From the NCBI GenBank assembly GCA_015061245.1, contig SUWY01000004.1:1-64000 (forward strand): a DNA stretch of 64,000 nucleotides, given 5' to 3'. Position numbers and translations under genes: made by a program. The DNA comes from Bacteroidales bacterium. GTDB taxonomy: Bacteria > Bacteroidota > Bacteroidia > Bacteroidales > Marinifilaceae. The notes under the pieces were generated by a model that was given only the letters and a program-made list of their open reading frames with translations, was not told the origin of the DNA and did no database searches. This document shows, in pieces, positions 7,666 through 18,500 of the stretch (position 1 is the first letter of the stretch; each line of letters opens with the position of its first letter).

Positions 7666-8604
7666 ATGAAAAGATTAGTCTACATATTGTTTGTTGTTGT
7701 TTTGGCGGGATGTACTTTCGACGATGTCAGAGATTTTAATCCTGATTTGTCGCTTATGTTCCAGCCTGAGATGCTTATGCACGTAGCAGACGATGATGTG
7801 GAGAGTTTCCCAACCGAGCAGAGTTTTGGTGTAAAGGCATGGGCACTGCCTGTTGGTGATAGTTGGGAGAGAAATTATCAGAATGCAGAGGAGTTCATTG
7901 AGCTATCTGAGGTGAAGAGTAAAGAGGTGCTTATTACCGATACATCTCTTCAATTAACCGTTAAAGATACTCTATGGACCTTTGATGAGCCTATTATGTG
8001 GCCGACAATCTTTGAGAATTTGACCTTTATGGCATTCTCGCCCTATATGGAGGGGTGTGATTGTAGTGTTGAGAATGGTGTGACATTCTCAATGAATACA
8101 AAGGAGCAACAGATAGATATGCTCTATACCTGTCCAAATGCTGATAAGCATAAGATTAACAATGGATGGGTTGTTCCATTGCATTTTGAGCACGCTTTAT
8201 GCAGAGTTGATTTTAGGGTAAAACATAGAGTTGCCGATAATGAGAAGATTACACTAAAGAGAGTTACTCTTGGTGCTCTTCATTGTAAAGGAGAGTTTAA
8301 TTCGTTGCCTGAGCCTACATGGAGTTTGGATAATGAGTTAAGCAAGGTAGATTTCTTCGTTGGTAATTATCAGGTTGCTAAGTTGCCGCAAGAGGTAGGG
8401 GAGTACAAGTTTGTTATTCCTCAAAAGTTGAATACGACCGTAACGGTAATTTATGACTATACCACAGCATCGGGAACTACAATTACACAAACGCTTGAAA
8501 CTCCGTTGATGCAGACTGAGTTGAAGGCGGGAAATAGCTATACTTATACTTTGAGTATTGGTATTGATGATGTGAAATTCTTAAAGGAGTTGATTGTTGA
8601 TTGA
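7666..8604 (+). CDS. Fimbrillin-like lipoprotein, minor subunit
   Basis: This 312-residue protein has the lipobox VLAGC at residues 12-16. The Mfa-like layout is present: FGVKAWALP early, MWPTIFENLTFMAFSPY in the middle, PLHFEHALCRVDFRVKH, and the C-terminal SYTYTLSIGI. It follows the intercistronic hairpin and runs up to the next gene with an eight-base gap. It is probably a minor pilin or an adaptor between shaft and tip. The order of assembly cannot be read from sequence. Confidence 0.78.
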   Translation: MKRLVYILFVVVLAGCTFDDVRDFNPDLSLMFQPEMLMHVADDDVESFPTEQSFGVKAWALPVGDSWERNYQNAEEFIELSEVKSKEVLITDTSLQLTVKDTLWTFDEPIMWPTIFENLTFMAFSPYMEGCDCSVENGVTFSMNTKEQQIDMLYTCPNADKHKINNGWVVPLHFEHALCRVDFRVKHRVADNEKITLKRVTLGALHCKGEFNSLPEPTWSLDNELSKVDFFVGNYQVAKLPQEVGEYKFVIPQKLNTTVTVIYDYTTASGTTITQTLETPLMQTELKAGNSYTYTLSIGIDDVKFLKELIVD

Positions 8605-8611
8605 TCCAGAT

Positions 8612-9673
8612 ATGGACAGACTATATAGATATATTGCACTATTGATATTTGGCTTTATCGCTTATTCATGTTCAAGCGATAATGATTCCTATTTGGATAA
8701 TGATAATGAGTCAAATGCAATAAATTTCTCTGTTACTAAGGATATTGTTGAACTTAATGAGAGTAGAGCTACCATTTTTGAGACAGCTTCATCTATTTTT
8801 GAAGAGGAGAGTGGTGGTGGTAACTTTACTGCGCATGCCTATCAAGGAAGTACCAATAATTGCTACATACAAGGTAGAGTGTGGTATTTTAAAGGGAGTA
8901 ATAAGTGGTGGTTCAGAAATGGTAATGACATTTATGATACCTATTGGGTGAAGAATGGATTTTTGAATTTCTTTGCCTATATGCCATGGCAGTTGACAAA
9001 TGAGAATAGTAATTATGTGACTATTAATGATTTCGAGTATTTGGATGGTCCGTCGTTTACATGTAATTTGCCTGTTGAGTCGCCTAATGAGGATGATATG
9101 CAAGAGTTTATATACGCATATAGCACATCGTTGCATAATGAGTTAGTAAATCTGCATTTTGTTCACCCTTTTGCAGTGGTTAGTTTTAAGCTTAAACAGT
9201 CTCACCGTGATTTGACAATTCACAATATTACCTTTGAGCATGCCTATAATCAAGGAACATATATCAATAGGTATGATACATATAATGATGGTTTTGTTCA
9301 TGCTGATTGGGTGCCCGATAAGAGTGGTTCACGTAATAGAAGAATTGTTGTTGAGAAGATCGTTCCCGATGATATTAATTTCGATGCCGAGGTAGGTGGA
9401 CCATATATAGTAATGCCTCAGAGTTTTGAGGGTGATACCGATGCTGAAGATTTGACAATTGCCATTACATATTCATGGGATAGTTATGATCATGCAGTGG
9501 CAAGAGTTAAGCTGAATACAGTGGGTAGTGCAGAGGATAAGTTGGGATGGAAACCCGGAGTTAAGTATCTTTATACTCTTGATTTGGGAGATAACCAGGA
9601 GGAGGTACTATTTAAGGTTCTTGTTAAGAAGTGGGAGCCTGTTGACTATGATAACGTAATTGATGTTGAGTAG
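8612..9673 (+). CDS. Fimbrillin-like lipoprotein, minor subunit
   Basis: The lipobox is AYSC near residue 17. The mature part has the fimbrillin landmarks: FTAHAYQGS, FLNFFAYMPW, NLHFVHPFAVVSFKLK and KYLYTLDLG. The chosen start is the ATG at 8612, which gives a good signal peptide; an in-frame TTG at 8594 overlaps the previous gene and is less likely. It lies in the middle of the pilus operon with a one-base gap to the next gene. Like its neighbours it is likely an exported minor subunit; a specific role is not visible. Confidence 0.75.
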   Translation: MDRLYRYIALLIFGFIAYSCSSDNDSYLDNDNESNAINFSVTKDIVELNESRATIFETASSIFEEESGGGNFTAHAYQGSTNNCYIQGRVWYFKGSNKWWFRNGNDIYDTYWVKNGFLNFFAYMPWQLTNENSNYVTINDFEYLDGPSFTCNLPVESPNEDDMQEFIYAYSTSLHNELVNLHFVHPFAVVSFKLKQSHRDLTIHNITFEHAYNQGTYINRYDTYNDGFVHADWVPDKSGSRNRRIVVEKIVPDDINFDAEVGGPYIVMPQSFEGDTDAEDLTIAITYSWDSYDHAVARVKLNTVGSAEDKLGWKPGVKYLYTLDLGDNQEEVLFKVLVKKWEPVDYDNVIDVE

Positions 9674-9674
9674 T

Positions 9675-10745
9675 ATGAGATTTTTGATATTATATATAAC
9701 AGCGGGTTTGGTGGCTCTTTTTGCTGCGTGCAGTAATGAGAGTGTCGAACCTATGTCGAATATTGACGAAAAGTCTAAAATATACTTAAGAGCAGCCACT
9801 TCTGTTGATGGTTACTCTGAGTCGCGTATTCCTTATGAGTTGGAGAACCCTACAACCGATGTGCCACTTAATGCAGAGGTATGGGCAACTACAACACGTA
9901 GAGTTTATGCCAATGAGCATAAGGAAGATGGTTCAGTTATTGCAGATGGCAGTGGACCTGACGGTAAGGTTGCCAGACACGCAACTGCAAGATTTCAAAG
10001 TAGTAATCCTCAGCTTTTGAATGCTGCAATCTATAATAAAGATGCGTTGATTCCTGTCTATTTTGTTGCTTTCCATCCACAAGATAATTGGCAGAGTAAT
10101 GCGGCAAATAATATAGCTACCTATAACTTTTCCGGATATCAGGATGTTATGTTTGCCGATGAGGTGTCGGGAGTATACGCTACTGATTATAGCCAAAGCC
10201 CACAATTATTGTTTAAACATCTGTTGACTTGGTTTAAGATTGAGATTAAGGCGGAGAATGAAGAGGTTGCTATTGCCTGGGGAGATATAAAGAGTATTAC
10301 TATTAAGAGTAAAAGTTCGGTCTCAATTGATTTGAGCAAGGTATATAGTGTTAATGAGTGTGTGGATTTTACAAATGAGACCTCGCTCAACTTCTATCAT
10401 ACTGGTACTGATGATGTATATCCGGGAACAACACCGTTACCAATACCTTACACAGGATTTACTGAGGTTGCTTATACAATGTGCGCTCCTGTAATGGCAA
10501 CTACCGATGATTTGGGTGATAGAACAACAGAGTATGTTATTACAATTGAGACTACCAATCGCCCTAATGTTACGGTTAATGTTGATTTGAAGGATGGAGC
10601 AGATTCATGGTTTGGCGGTAGCACTATGGGTAGGATGTTTACTTTGAAGTTGAATTTCAAGATGGGTAATACAATTACCGTTGCGGCAACCGCACAACGT
10701 TGGAAAACAGCCGGAATTGGAAATATAATTATTGACGAAGATTAG
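9675..10745 (+). CDS. Fimbrillin-like lipoprotein, minor subunit
   Basis: The lipobox is LFAAC near residue 16. The body reads as a fimbrillin: VPLNAEVWATTTR, LIPVYFVAFHPQDNW, LLFKHLLTWFKIEIK and a C-terminal strand ending in an acidic tail. It resembles the following gene product more than the preceding one; both share the 'YATDYSQ/ELVG... LFKH/MFKH' block. That points to a duplicated pair. I take the ATG at 9675, one base after the previous stop; an upstream TTG is in frame. Confidence 0.75.
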   Translation: MRFLILYITAGLVALFAACSNESVEPMSNIDEKSKIYLRAATSVDGYSESRIPYELENPTTDVPLNAEVWATTTRRVYANEHKEDGSVIADGSGPDGKVARHATARFQSSNPQLLNAAIYNKDALIPVYFVAFHPQDNWQSNAANNIATYNFSGYQDVMFADEVSGVYATDYSQSPQLLFKHLLTWFKIEIKAENEEVAIAWGDIKSITIKSKSSVSIDLSKVYSVNECVDFTNETSLNFYHTGTDDVYPGTTPLPIPYTGFTEVAYTMCAPVMATTDDLGDRTTEYVITIETTNRPNVTVNVDLKDGADSWFGGSTMGRMFTLKLNFKMGNTITVAATAQRWKTAGIGNIIIDED

Positions 10746-10750
10746 TAGTT

Positions 10751-11731
10751 ATGAGAGTAAGTTTAGTTAATATATATTCTTTGATAGTTGTGGCTCTGTT
10801 GTGGAGTTGCAATGATGATTTTGTGTCGATAGATAGTGGTGATAATGCTATTATGATGAAGGCTACTGTCGGACATGTAGAGAACATTGCAAGAGCTGTT
10901 GAGGCCAAAGAGTATAGAGATTCAATTCCAACTTCAAAAGCTAAGTTGGATGCTGCACTTCTGTTTTCTTTTACCAGTGGAGATTATACTGTTACAACTC
11001 CAACAGATTTGTCAGCGAATATTCCATGCCACACCTCAATTGTTTACGAGAATAATTTGATGACAATTCCGAATCCGTATCTCGGTGATTCCGATAAGAC
11101 ATTGCGTTATCCTACCGATGATGCCGATGTATATTGTGTCGGATTGTATCCGAAGAGCGGTTGGAGTATAACTCCAAAGACAGGTGGTGGTAGTTACGCA
11201 AACTTTAATATTACCGGAGTTGACGATTTGATGTATGCATCGGAGTTAGTGGGTTCATGGAATACTCCTTTCGGGACACAGATGTTCAAACATATTCAAT
11301 CATGGGTTAAGGTGAGTGTATGTGCAACAAGTCTTGCTGCTGTTCATGGATGGGGTAAATTAGAGGAGATAGTCCTTATAAGCAAAGAGAGTTTGAAGAT
11401 TGATTTGACTAATGGGGCTATAAGCAGTGATGGAGCAGATAAGCAATATGTAGTTATGGATAAGCCTCATGAGTTACATATTACAAGTGAGGAGTTGGGT
11501 TCTGTTTTTTGTTATCCCGGAACAGAGTTTAAATTAAGGGTTAAAACAGAGGAGAAGGGAACTCGTGAGGTGAGTGTTACAATTGACAAAGACACCCAAG
11601 GAAAGCCTATTACTGATCCAAAGGGTATGTTGTTTGTTATAATGCTATATTTTAATGAGTTCGATATCATTGAGGGAGTATGTACATTAAGTTCATGGAA
11701 TAATGTAAACGAAAATCTGTATTTGCAGTAA
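10751..11731 (+). CDS. Fimbrillin-like lipoprotein, minor subunit
   Basis: The 326-residue protein has the lipobox LWSC near residue 20. Fimbrillin-like features are YCVGLYPKSGW, QMFKHIQSWVKVSV, a middle part resembling the product of the gene at 9675, and a C-terminal strand with WNNVNENLYLQ. The stop codon shares its last base with the ATG of the first giant adhesin gene, so translation of the two is coupled. This position suggests an adaptor next to the tip proteins; that is inference. Confidence 0.72.
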   Translation: MRVSLVNIYSLIVVALLWSCNDDFVSIDSGDNAIMMKATVGHVENIARAVEAKEYRDSIPTSKAKLDAALLFSFTSGDYTVTTPTDLSANIPCHTSIVYENNLMTIPNPYLGDSDKTLRYPTDDADVYCVGLYPKSGWSITPKTGGGSYANFNITGVDDLMYASELVGSWNTPFGTQMFKHIQSWVKVSVCATSLAAVHGWGKLEEIVLISKESLKIDLTNGAISSDGADKQYVVMDKPHELHITSEELGSVFCYPGTEFKLRVKTEEKGTREVSVTIDKDTQGKPITDPKGMLFVIMLYFNEFDIIEGVCTLSSWNNVNENLYLQ

Positions 11732-14700
11732 TGAGAGGGATTGTATCGAAGATATTACTTTTCGCTCTTATTGTGTTGTATGGTTGTAGTGATGATTTTG
11801 AGCGGGAAATTTTGAGTGATAATAGTAACGAATTATCATTCGTATCTTCGCTATTTTCATTAGATTCCGAATTTGGTGGCGGAACTCGTTCAATGAGGGG
11901 CAATTTTACGGTTGATGTGCAGAATTGGCCATTGTACTCATCGCAAAGTTCGTCTCGTGTTACTCCTACTTTTAGTTTGCATGGAAGTGCCGGAATGTTG
12001 GGTTATCTCCATTCAGGAACTTGGGGAACATCTGTTACACCATATTCTGACTTGAATAATATTGAGTTTTTCTTCAGTGGAGATCAATTAACCTCGAATG
12101 ATACTCCTGTTTATTGGAGTGATATAAGTGATTCCGGAAAAGATAGTCTTCGAGTTTATGCATACTCGCCTAAATCTTTGGGAAATACTCCAGAAGGAGG
12201 AGTATCGCCTCTTGGTGTTGCTGCAAATGGAGTTCCTACGATAAGTTATATAGTTCCCCAAAATGTGTTGCAACAGCATGATTTGATAACAGCAACTTCT
12301 TTCTCTGTTGATAAAGATTATAGAACACCTATCTCATTGCCTTTTACTCATGCATTGACTGCCATTCGGTTTAAGGTTGGTTTTGATTGTACCATTAAAT
12401 CGGTTTCGGTAAATAATGTATATAATAAGGGAACATATACTTTTGGCGAGGATTGGGTTGTAGATAAACTTAGTAAGGATTCATATACAATCCCCGGAGA
12501 TTCGCTTACCAAAAATTCACATACATTGATGTTGTTGCCTCAAGATTTGCCTGAAGGATCTGAGGTTGTTTTGGTATATAATGATGGTGATGTTGCAGAT
12601 AAAACAATTCGTGCCGATATCTCATCGTTGGAGTGGGAGCCGGGTAAATTGATAACTTATACTCTTTATGCTGCCGATGATAGGGAGTATATCTATTTTG
12701 ATTTGGCTGCAGGTAATGTTGAAATCTCTCCATCGACTTATAAAGGGTATATCTATGTTGGAGGATCTTCAACTCCACAATTGGTACAAGGTGTGCACTC
12801 TAAAGATAATCGATATTATGTATATCAATCCTCTAGAAATCACGATTCTGTAAGTTATAAAAGTACCGGTTGGTCTGCTGCATTAAATGATGGTGTATGT
12901 CTACTCCCAAATTATCATCCTGTGACTTACAATAATGAGTTGTGGAGTGATTATATCACTAATAATACTGAGGTTGAGAAGGTAATTTTAGCTTGGTCTT
13001 CTGCGGTTAAGAGTGCGGGACGAGATTCAACTTTGAATACTATACGTGTTACCGGAACATTGGATTGTAATTTGGTTATTGATAATTTGTTTTCAAAATT
13101 TCAGACAAAGAGCAATTCAAGAACTACCGGAGGAATAGCCTTTATTCCTACAAGATTATCTGTCGATTCGTCAACACTTAATATAACAGCTATTGGTGAT
13201 AACCGTTTCGGCAATATATACTACTCTAATCCATCGGATAATGGTTCAAAGATAGTATTTGGAGGAACGGGGTCTATAACAGTGGCCGATGTGGATTATG
13301 TTATCAATACAACAGATGGTAATAGAGGTGCCAATGGATATTATTCAAATCACTGGGCATCGGTTATTGGAGCAGATGATGGAACTTCAACTCAGGATGC
13401 ATACGGAATCCACATTAATAGCGGTGTGATATGGGCAGGCTCAACTGCAGCTGAGAATTGTACTGCAATTGGAGGAGGAGGAAACGGACATACAACGATA
13501 AAAATTTCGGGAGGTGTTGTTACCGCGGTTGCAACAACTACTGGAACTGCTATTGGTGGTGGTATTGGTTTCCAAGGAACGGGAGGAATAGGTAATATTG
13601 ATATCTCCGGTGGTAATGTCTATGCATACAACTTTGCGAATACATGGGATATTCCAAGCGCTGCAATTGGTGGAGCCGGTTCGAATTTAGGTGCAGGAAG
13701 TAAGGGTTATGTGAATATTTCAGGAGGAAATGTTTATGCGTTGGCTGCATTGGGAACTGCTATTGGTGGTGGTAGCAGTAAAACCAATAGAGGAGGAGAT
13801 GCAGAGGTTGTGATTAGCGGAGGTAACGTTATTGCAAAGAGTATTACGGCTATTGGTGGAGCAAAAGGTGGAAAAGTTGGGCAACTATTACCTGCAGGTG
13901 CTGGAATCGGAGGTGGAACAGGTGGTAGTAATGCTGGCGTAAATGGAGGAACAGCTCAGGTTACTATTACCGGAAATCCAATTATTCGTACCGGTTCAAT
14001 TGGAGGAGGAAAGACAAATAACTCTACAGGTAAGATAGGATCTGCTAACATTGAAATCTCGGGAGGCGATATTCAAGCGCAGTTTGTGATGGCAAAAGGA
14101 TCATCGGTTGCCCCGTATTTTGAAATGACCGGAGGATGGATTCGTAATAGTTACACCAATGATGAGGAGTATTACCATGTACAGGATAACGGAGGAGCTG
14201 TGTATATGGATTTTGGTAATTGTCAGATTAAAGGTGGAGTAATTGATAATTGCTATGGAGTAAAGGGTGGCGCTATTTATATCAATGGAGATACAACTAC
14301 TACCTTCTTCGTTATGAATAATGGAATTATTCGCAACTGTATTGCAGCCGGCGATGGAGGAGCAATCTGTTTGGAGGGTGGTGAAGTTGAGATTTCCGGA
14401 GGAACTATTACCGACAACATGGCAAATGGAGGTAATGGTGGTGGAATCTCTATTATAGATGGTAACTTTGATATGTCTAATACAGCGTTAATAACGCGTA
14501 ACTCTTCTCTATATAATACCACAACAGGTTTAGGCGGTAATGGAGGTGGAGTGTATATTACTTCAACAGATTCCAAGGTAAGGGTAAATATGACCGCCGG
14601 TTCAATAACCGAGAACTCTTCCGATAGAACGGGAGGCGGAGTTTGTGTTGACATGACCGGTAATGATAATAGTGCAACAGTAACAGTTGGTGGAGTTGTA

Positions 14701-15153
14701 AGTTTAACCGATACAATCAATCCAACCATCTCCAATAATAATACAATTCTTTCTGGAGGGGGATTGTATGTAAGTGGAGCTAATGCGAATGTAGTAATCA
14801 ATAGTGGTAAGATTTACTATAATAGTACTGCAGCCTTTGTAGATAATGAGGATGTTGCTAACGAGTTGGGAATGGTTAAACTTAGTGGAGGCAAGCTTCA
14901 GCATGCGGTGGTAACTTTCCATGGAAATGGCGGATTCTATACCAAGGATGATGTTGATTACTATACAACCGTTCAGAACATTGTGACTGCCACAAATAGT
15001 ACACTTGTCCCCCCCGAGAGCTTTATACAGTTGGGTTATAAGTTTACGGGTTGGAATACAAGGGCTGATGGTAATGGCGAACCATATACCAATGGCCAGA
15101 TTATGAATATTAGTAACGATTTGGAATTGTATGCTCAATGGGAGATCTTGTAA
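11731..15153 (+). CDS. Giant fimbrillin/beta-helix adhesin, copy A
   Basis: The protein has 1140 residues. A lipobox (VLYGC, Cys near 19) is followed by a fimbrillin-like domain of about 310 residues (VYWSDISDSGKDSLRVYAYSPK, then LPFTHALTAIRFK, then PGKLITYTLYAAD). The long middle is Gly-rich, with repeats of the type ISGGNVYA and TAIGGG. A block of GG[AG][ILV] motifs (GGAIYI, GGAICL, GGGISI, GGGVYI, GGGLYV) resembles the Pmp and right-handed beta-helix style. The last 75 residues match the Listeria-Bacteroides/InlB B repeat (VTFHGNGG, YKFTGWNTRADG, LELYAQWEIL). The likely role is a pilus-tip or surface adhesin. It is one of three tandem paralogues, and its 3' third is identical in DNA to that of copy B. 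A C7 run lies at 15009-15015. Confidence 0.8.
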   Translation: MRGIVSKILLFALIVLYGCSDDFEREILSDNSNELSFVSSLFSLDSEFGGGTRSMRGNFTVDVQNWPLYSSQSSSRVTPTFSLHGSAGMLGYLHSGTWGTSVTPYSDLNNIEFFFSGDQLTSNDTPVYWSDISDSGKDSLRVYAYSPKSLGNTPEGGVSPLGVAANGVPTISYIVPQNVLQQHDLITATSFSVDKDYRTPISLPFTHALTAIRFKVGFDCTIKSVSVNNVYNKGTYTFGEDWVVDKLSKDSYTIPGDSLTKNSHTLMLLPQDLPEGSEVVLVYNDGDVADKTIRADISSLEWEPGKLITYTLYAADDREYIYFDLAAGNVEISPSTYKGYIYVGGSSTPQLVQGVHSKDNRYYVYQSSRNHDSVSYKSTGWSAALNDGVCLLPNYHPVTYNNELWSDYITNNTEVEKVILAWSSAVKSAGRDSTLNTIRVTGTLDCNLVIDNLFSKFQTKSNSRTTGGIAFIPTRLSVDSSTLNITAIGDNRFGNIYYSNPSDNGSKIVFGGTGSITVADVDYVINTTDGNRGANGYYSNHWASVIGADDGTSTQDAYGIHINSGVIWAGSTAAENCTAIGGGGNGHTTIKISGGVVTAVATTTGTAIGGGIGFQGTGGIGNIDISGGNVYAYNFANTWDIPSAAIGGAGSNLGAGSKGYVNISGGNVYALAALGTAIGGGSSKTNRGGDAEVVISGGNVIAKSITAIGGAKGGKVGQLLPAGAGIGGGTGGSNAGVNGGTAQVTITGNPIIRTGSIGGGKTNNSTGKIGSANIEISGGDIQAQFVMAKGSSVAPYFEMTGGWIRNSYTNDEEYYHVQDNGGAVYMDFGNCQIKGGVIDNCYGVKGGAIYINGDTTTTFFVMNNGIIRNCIAAGDGGAICLEGGEVEISGGTITDNMANGGNGGGISIIDGNFDMSNTALITRNSSLYNTTTGLGGNGGGVYITSTDSKVRVNMTAGSITENSSDRTGGGVCVDMTGNDNSATVTVGGVVSLTDTINPTISNNNTILSGGGLYVSGANANVVINSGKIYYNSTAAFVDNEDVANELGMVKLSGGKLQHAVVTFHGNGGFYTKDDVDYYTTVQNIVTATNSTLVPPESFIQLGYKFTGWNTRADGNGEPYTNGQIMNISNDLELYAQWEIL

Positions 15154-15592
15154 TTAAGATATTACTTTTTGCTCTTGTGTTGTGGAGTTGTAGTGATGAT
15201 TATGAGCGTGAAATTTTGAATTACAATAGTAACGAAATATCATTCTCTACATCGCTCTATACATTAAACTCCTCTTCAAAACAGGAGAGTCGGGCAATGG
15301 GGGTAAACTACATTGTAGAGGAAGAGGAGTGGCCATTAATAGAGTCTTATGCATCTTCACGTGTATCTCCTACACAACGTTTACAGGGTAGTGCTGGAAT
15401 TTTAGGTTATATCTATTCAGGTAATTGGAGTAGTACTGCTACTATTGCTTCTGAGTTAGATAATGTTGAATTTTTCTTTGATGGTGATGAGCTGAATTCA
15501 ACAGATGTGCCGGTTTATTGGAGTGATATAAGTGATTCCGGAAAAGATAGTCTTAGGGTATATGCGTACTCGCCTAAATCTTTGGGAAATAC
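13942..15592 (+). repeat. 1651-bp direct repeat, first copy
   Basis: The last 1.2 kb of adhesin gene A plus the first 455 bases of gene B recur at 17424-19074 with a constant offset of 3482. I compared several blocks by eye and found no difference; the first mismatches flank 13942 and 15592. Both copies straddle a gene junction, including the 16-base gene overlap. Recombination between the copies would delete or duplicate exactly one gene equivalent in frame. Confidence 0.88.
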
Positions 15593-18500
15593 TCCGGTTG
15601 GAGGAGAATCGCCTCTTGGTGTTGCTGCAAATGGTGTTCCAACAATAAATTATACAGTTCCTCATAATGTATTGCAACAGCACGATTTGATAACAGCAAC
15701 TTCATTATCTGTTGATAAAGATTATAGAACCCCTATCTCTTTACCATTTACACATGCTTTAACTGCAATCCGTTTTAAAGTGGATATTGATTGTACTATA
15801 AAATCGATATCGGTCAATAATGTCTATAATAAAGGTACATATACCTTTGGCGAGGATTGGGTTGTTGATAATATGAGTAAGGATTCATATACAATTCCCG
15901 GAGATTCCTTAGTAAAAGAGTCGCATACTTTAATGTTACTACCTCAGGATTTACCTGATGGTTCAGAGGTTGTTTTGGTATATAACGATGGAGCAGTAGA
16001 TGATAAAACAATTAGAACAGATATTTCATCGTTAGTATGGGAGCCGGGTAAATTGATAACCTATACTCTTTATGCTGCCGAAGATAGCGATTATATCTAT
16101 TTTGATTTGGCTGCAGGTAATGTAAATATCTCTCCGTCAGGTTATAGCGGATATGTTTACGTATCAGGTTATGCTGAACCTCAATTGGTTCAAGGTTCAC
16201 ATCTACCAACGAATACTTATTACGTTTATCAATCTTCTACATCGGACAAACCTGAGTTTGCTGCATTTAATAAATACAATACGGGATATAAATCTTATAG
16301 TGATTTTGAGAATATGGTTAATTGCTATATTCCGGATTATGATCCTGTTAAGTATAATGAAGAGTTGTGGAGTAATTATATTACCAATAATACCAATGTG
16401 GAGGAGGTTATTGAGGTTTGGGATGATGCTAAATATGTGCGAGGAGCAGATGTTACCGGAGAGAATAAGAAGAATATTGCTGTTGTGCGTGATGTTGGCC
16501 GAACACATACCACAAATACTATAACTGTTTTAGGTGGGGCCGGTTTTGTATGTAAAATGACGATAGATAATCTCTACTCTACATATCAAAGTTCTGATAA
16601 AGGCGGATATAGGGTTGATGGACCTTTTAACTATAAACCTCAAACTGCCAATTCAAAATTATATGTGAATATAGTTGGTGATAACCGTTTTGGAAATATT
16701 CACTATTGTAATTTTACTAGAGGTAATGAGTCTGAAATTATTTTTGATGGCACAGGTTCTTTAACGGTTGCTGATGCTGATTTTTATAAGGGAAAATATA
16801 ACCGTTATTCTATAAGTGGTTACTACTCTAATCATCACGCATCGGTAATTGGAGGATCAGATGAGGAGTCAAATGATAAATCATACGGAATTCGTTTTAA
16901 GGGTGGTGTGATATTTGCCGGTTCAACAGCGGCAGAGAATTGCTCTGCAATAGGTGGAGGAGGAAATGAGGTTGCTGAAGTCTTTATTGATGGAGGAGTA
17001 ATTACAGCCGTTGCAAGTACTACCGGAACAGCTATTGGTGGAGGAATTGGTTTCGTGTCGCCAGGTGGAGAGGGATATGTGACAATAACCGGTGGTAATG
17101 TTTATGCATATAATTTGGCAAATCCTACAGATATTCCAAGTGCTGCAATTGGTGGAGCAGGTTCGAGTGATGCTAATGGAAGTGCGGGTTATGTGACAAT
17201 CAGTGGTGGTAATATATATGCGGTTTCTGCATTGGGAACAGCTATCGGAGGAGGTAGTAGTAAACTGAATAATGGCGGTAATGCGTATGTTACTATCAGT
17301 GGTGGTAATATTATTGCAAAAAGTATTTCGGTAAAGGGTGGCCCCGATGGAGGAAAAACAGGTATTGATCTTCCTGCAGGTGCAGGAATAGGTGGAGGAA
17401 CCGGAGGTAGTAAGGCGGGAGTTAATGGAGGAACAGCTCAGGTTACTATTACCGGAAATCCAATTATTCGTACCGGTTCAATTGGAGGAGGAAAGACAAA
17501 TAACTCTACAGGTAAGATAGGATCTGCTAACATTGAAATCTCGGGAGGCGATATTCAAGCGCAGTTTGTGATGGCAAAAGGATCATCGGTTGCCCCGTAT
17601 TTTGAAATGACCGGAGGATGGATTCGTAATAGTTACACCAATGATGAGGAGTATTACCATGTACAGGATAACGGAGGAGCTGTGTATATGGATTTTGGTA
17701 ATTGTCAGATTAAAGGTGGAGTAATTGATAATTGCTATGGAGTAAAGGGTGGCGCTATTTATATCAATGGAGATACAACTACTACCTTCTTCGTTATGAA
17801 TAATGGAATTATTCGCAACTGTATTGCAGCCGGCGATGGAGGAGCAATCTGTTTGGAGGGTGGTGAAGTTGAGATTTCCGGAGGAACTATTACCGACAAC
17901 ATGGCAAATGGAGGTAATGGTGGTGGAATCTCTATTATAGATGGTAACTTTGATATGTCTAATACAGCGTTAATAACGCGTAACTCTTCTCTATATAATA
18001 CCACAACAGGTTTAGGCGGTAATGGAGGTGGAGTGTATATTACTTCAACAGATTCCAAGGTAAGGGTAAATATGACCGCCGGTTCAATAACCGAGAACTC
18101 TTCCGATAGAACGGGAGGCGGAGTTTGTGTTGACATGACCGGTAATGATAATAGTGCAACAGTAACAGTTGGTGGAGTTGTAAGTTTAACCGATACAATC
18201 AATCCAACCATCTCCAATAATAATACAATTCTTTCTGGAGGGGGATTGTATGTAAGTGGAGCTAATGCGAATGTAGTAATCAATAGTGGTAAGATTTACT
18301 ATAATAGTACTGCAGCCTTTGTAGATAATGAGGATGTTGCTAACGAGTTGGGAATGGTTAAACTTAGTGGAGGCAAGCTTCAGCATGCGGTGGTAACTTT
18401 CCATGGAAATGGCGGATTCTATACCAAGGATGATGTTGATTACTATACAACCGTTCAGAACATTGTGACTGCCACAAATAGTACACTTGTCCCCCCCGAG

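Noticed and set aside
14277-15138. Long minus-strand frames under the adhesin genes, repeated identically at 17759-18620
   Set aside because: They are shadows of the Gly-rich repeats; their Pro/Ile/Thr-rich composition is the complement of Gly/Asn codons, and no promoter is seen.
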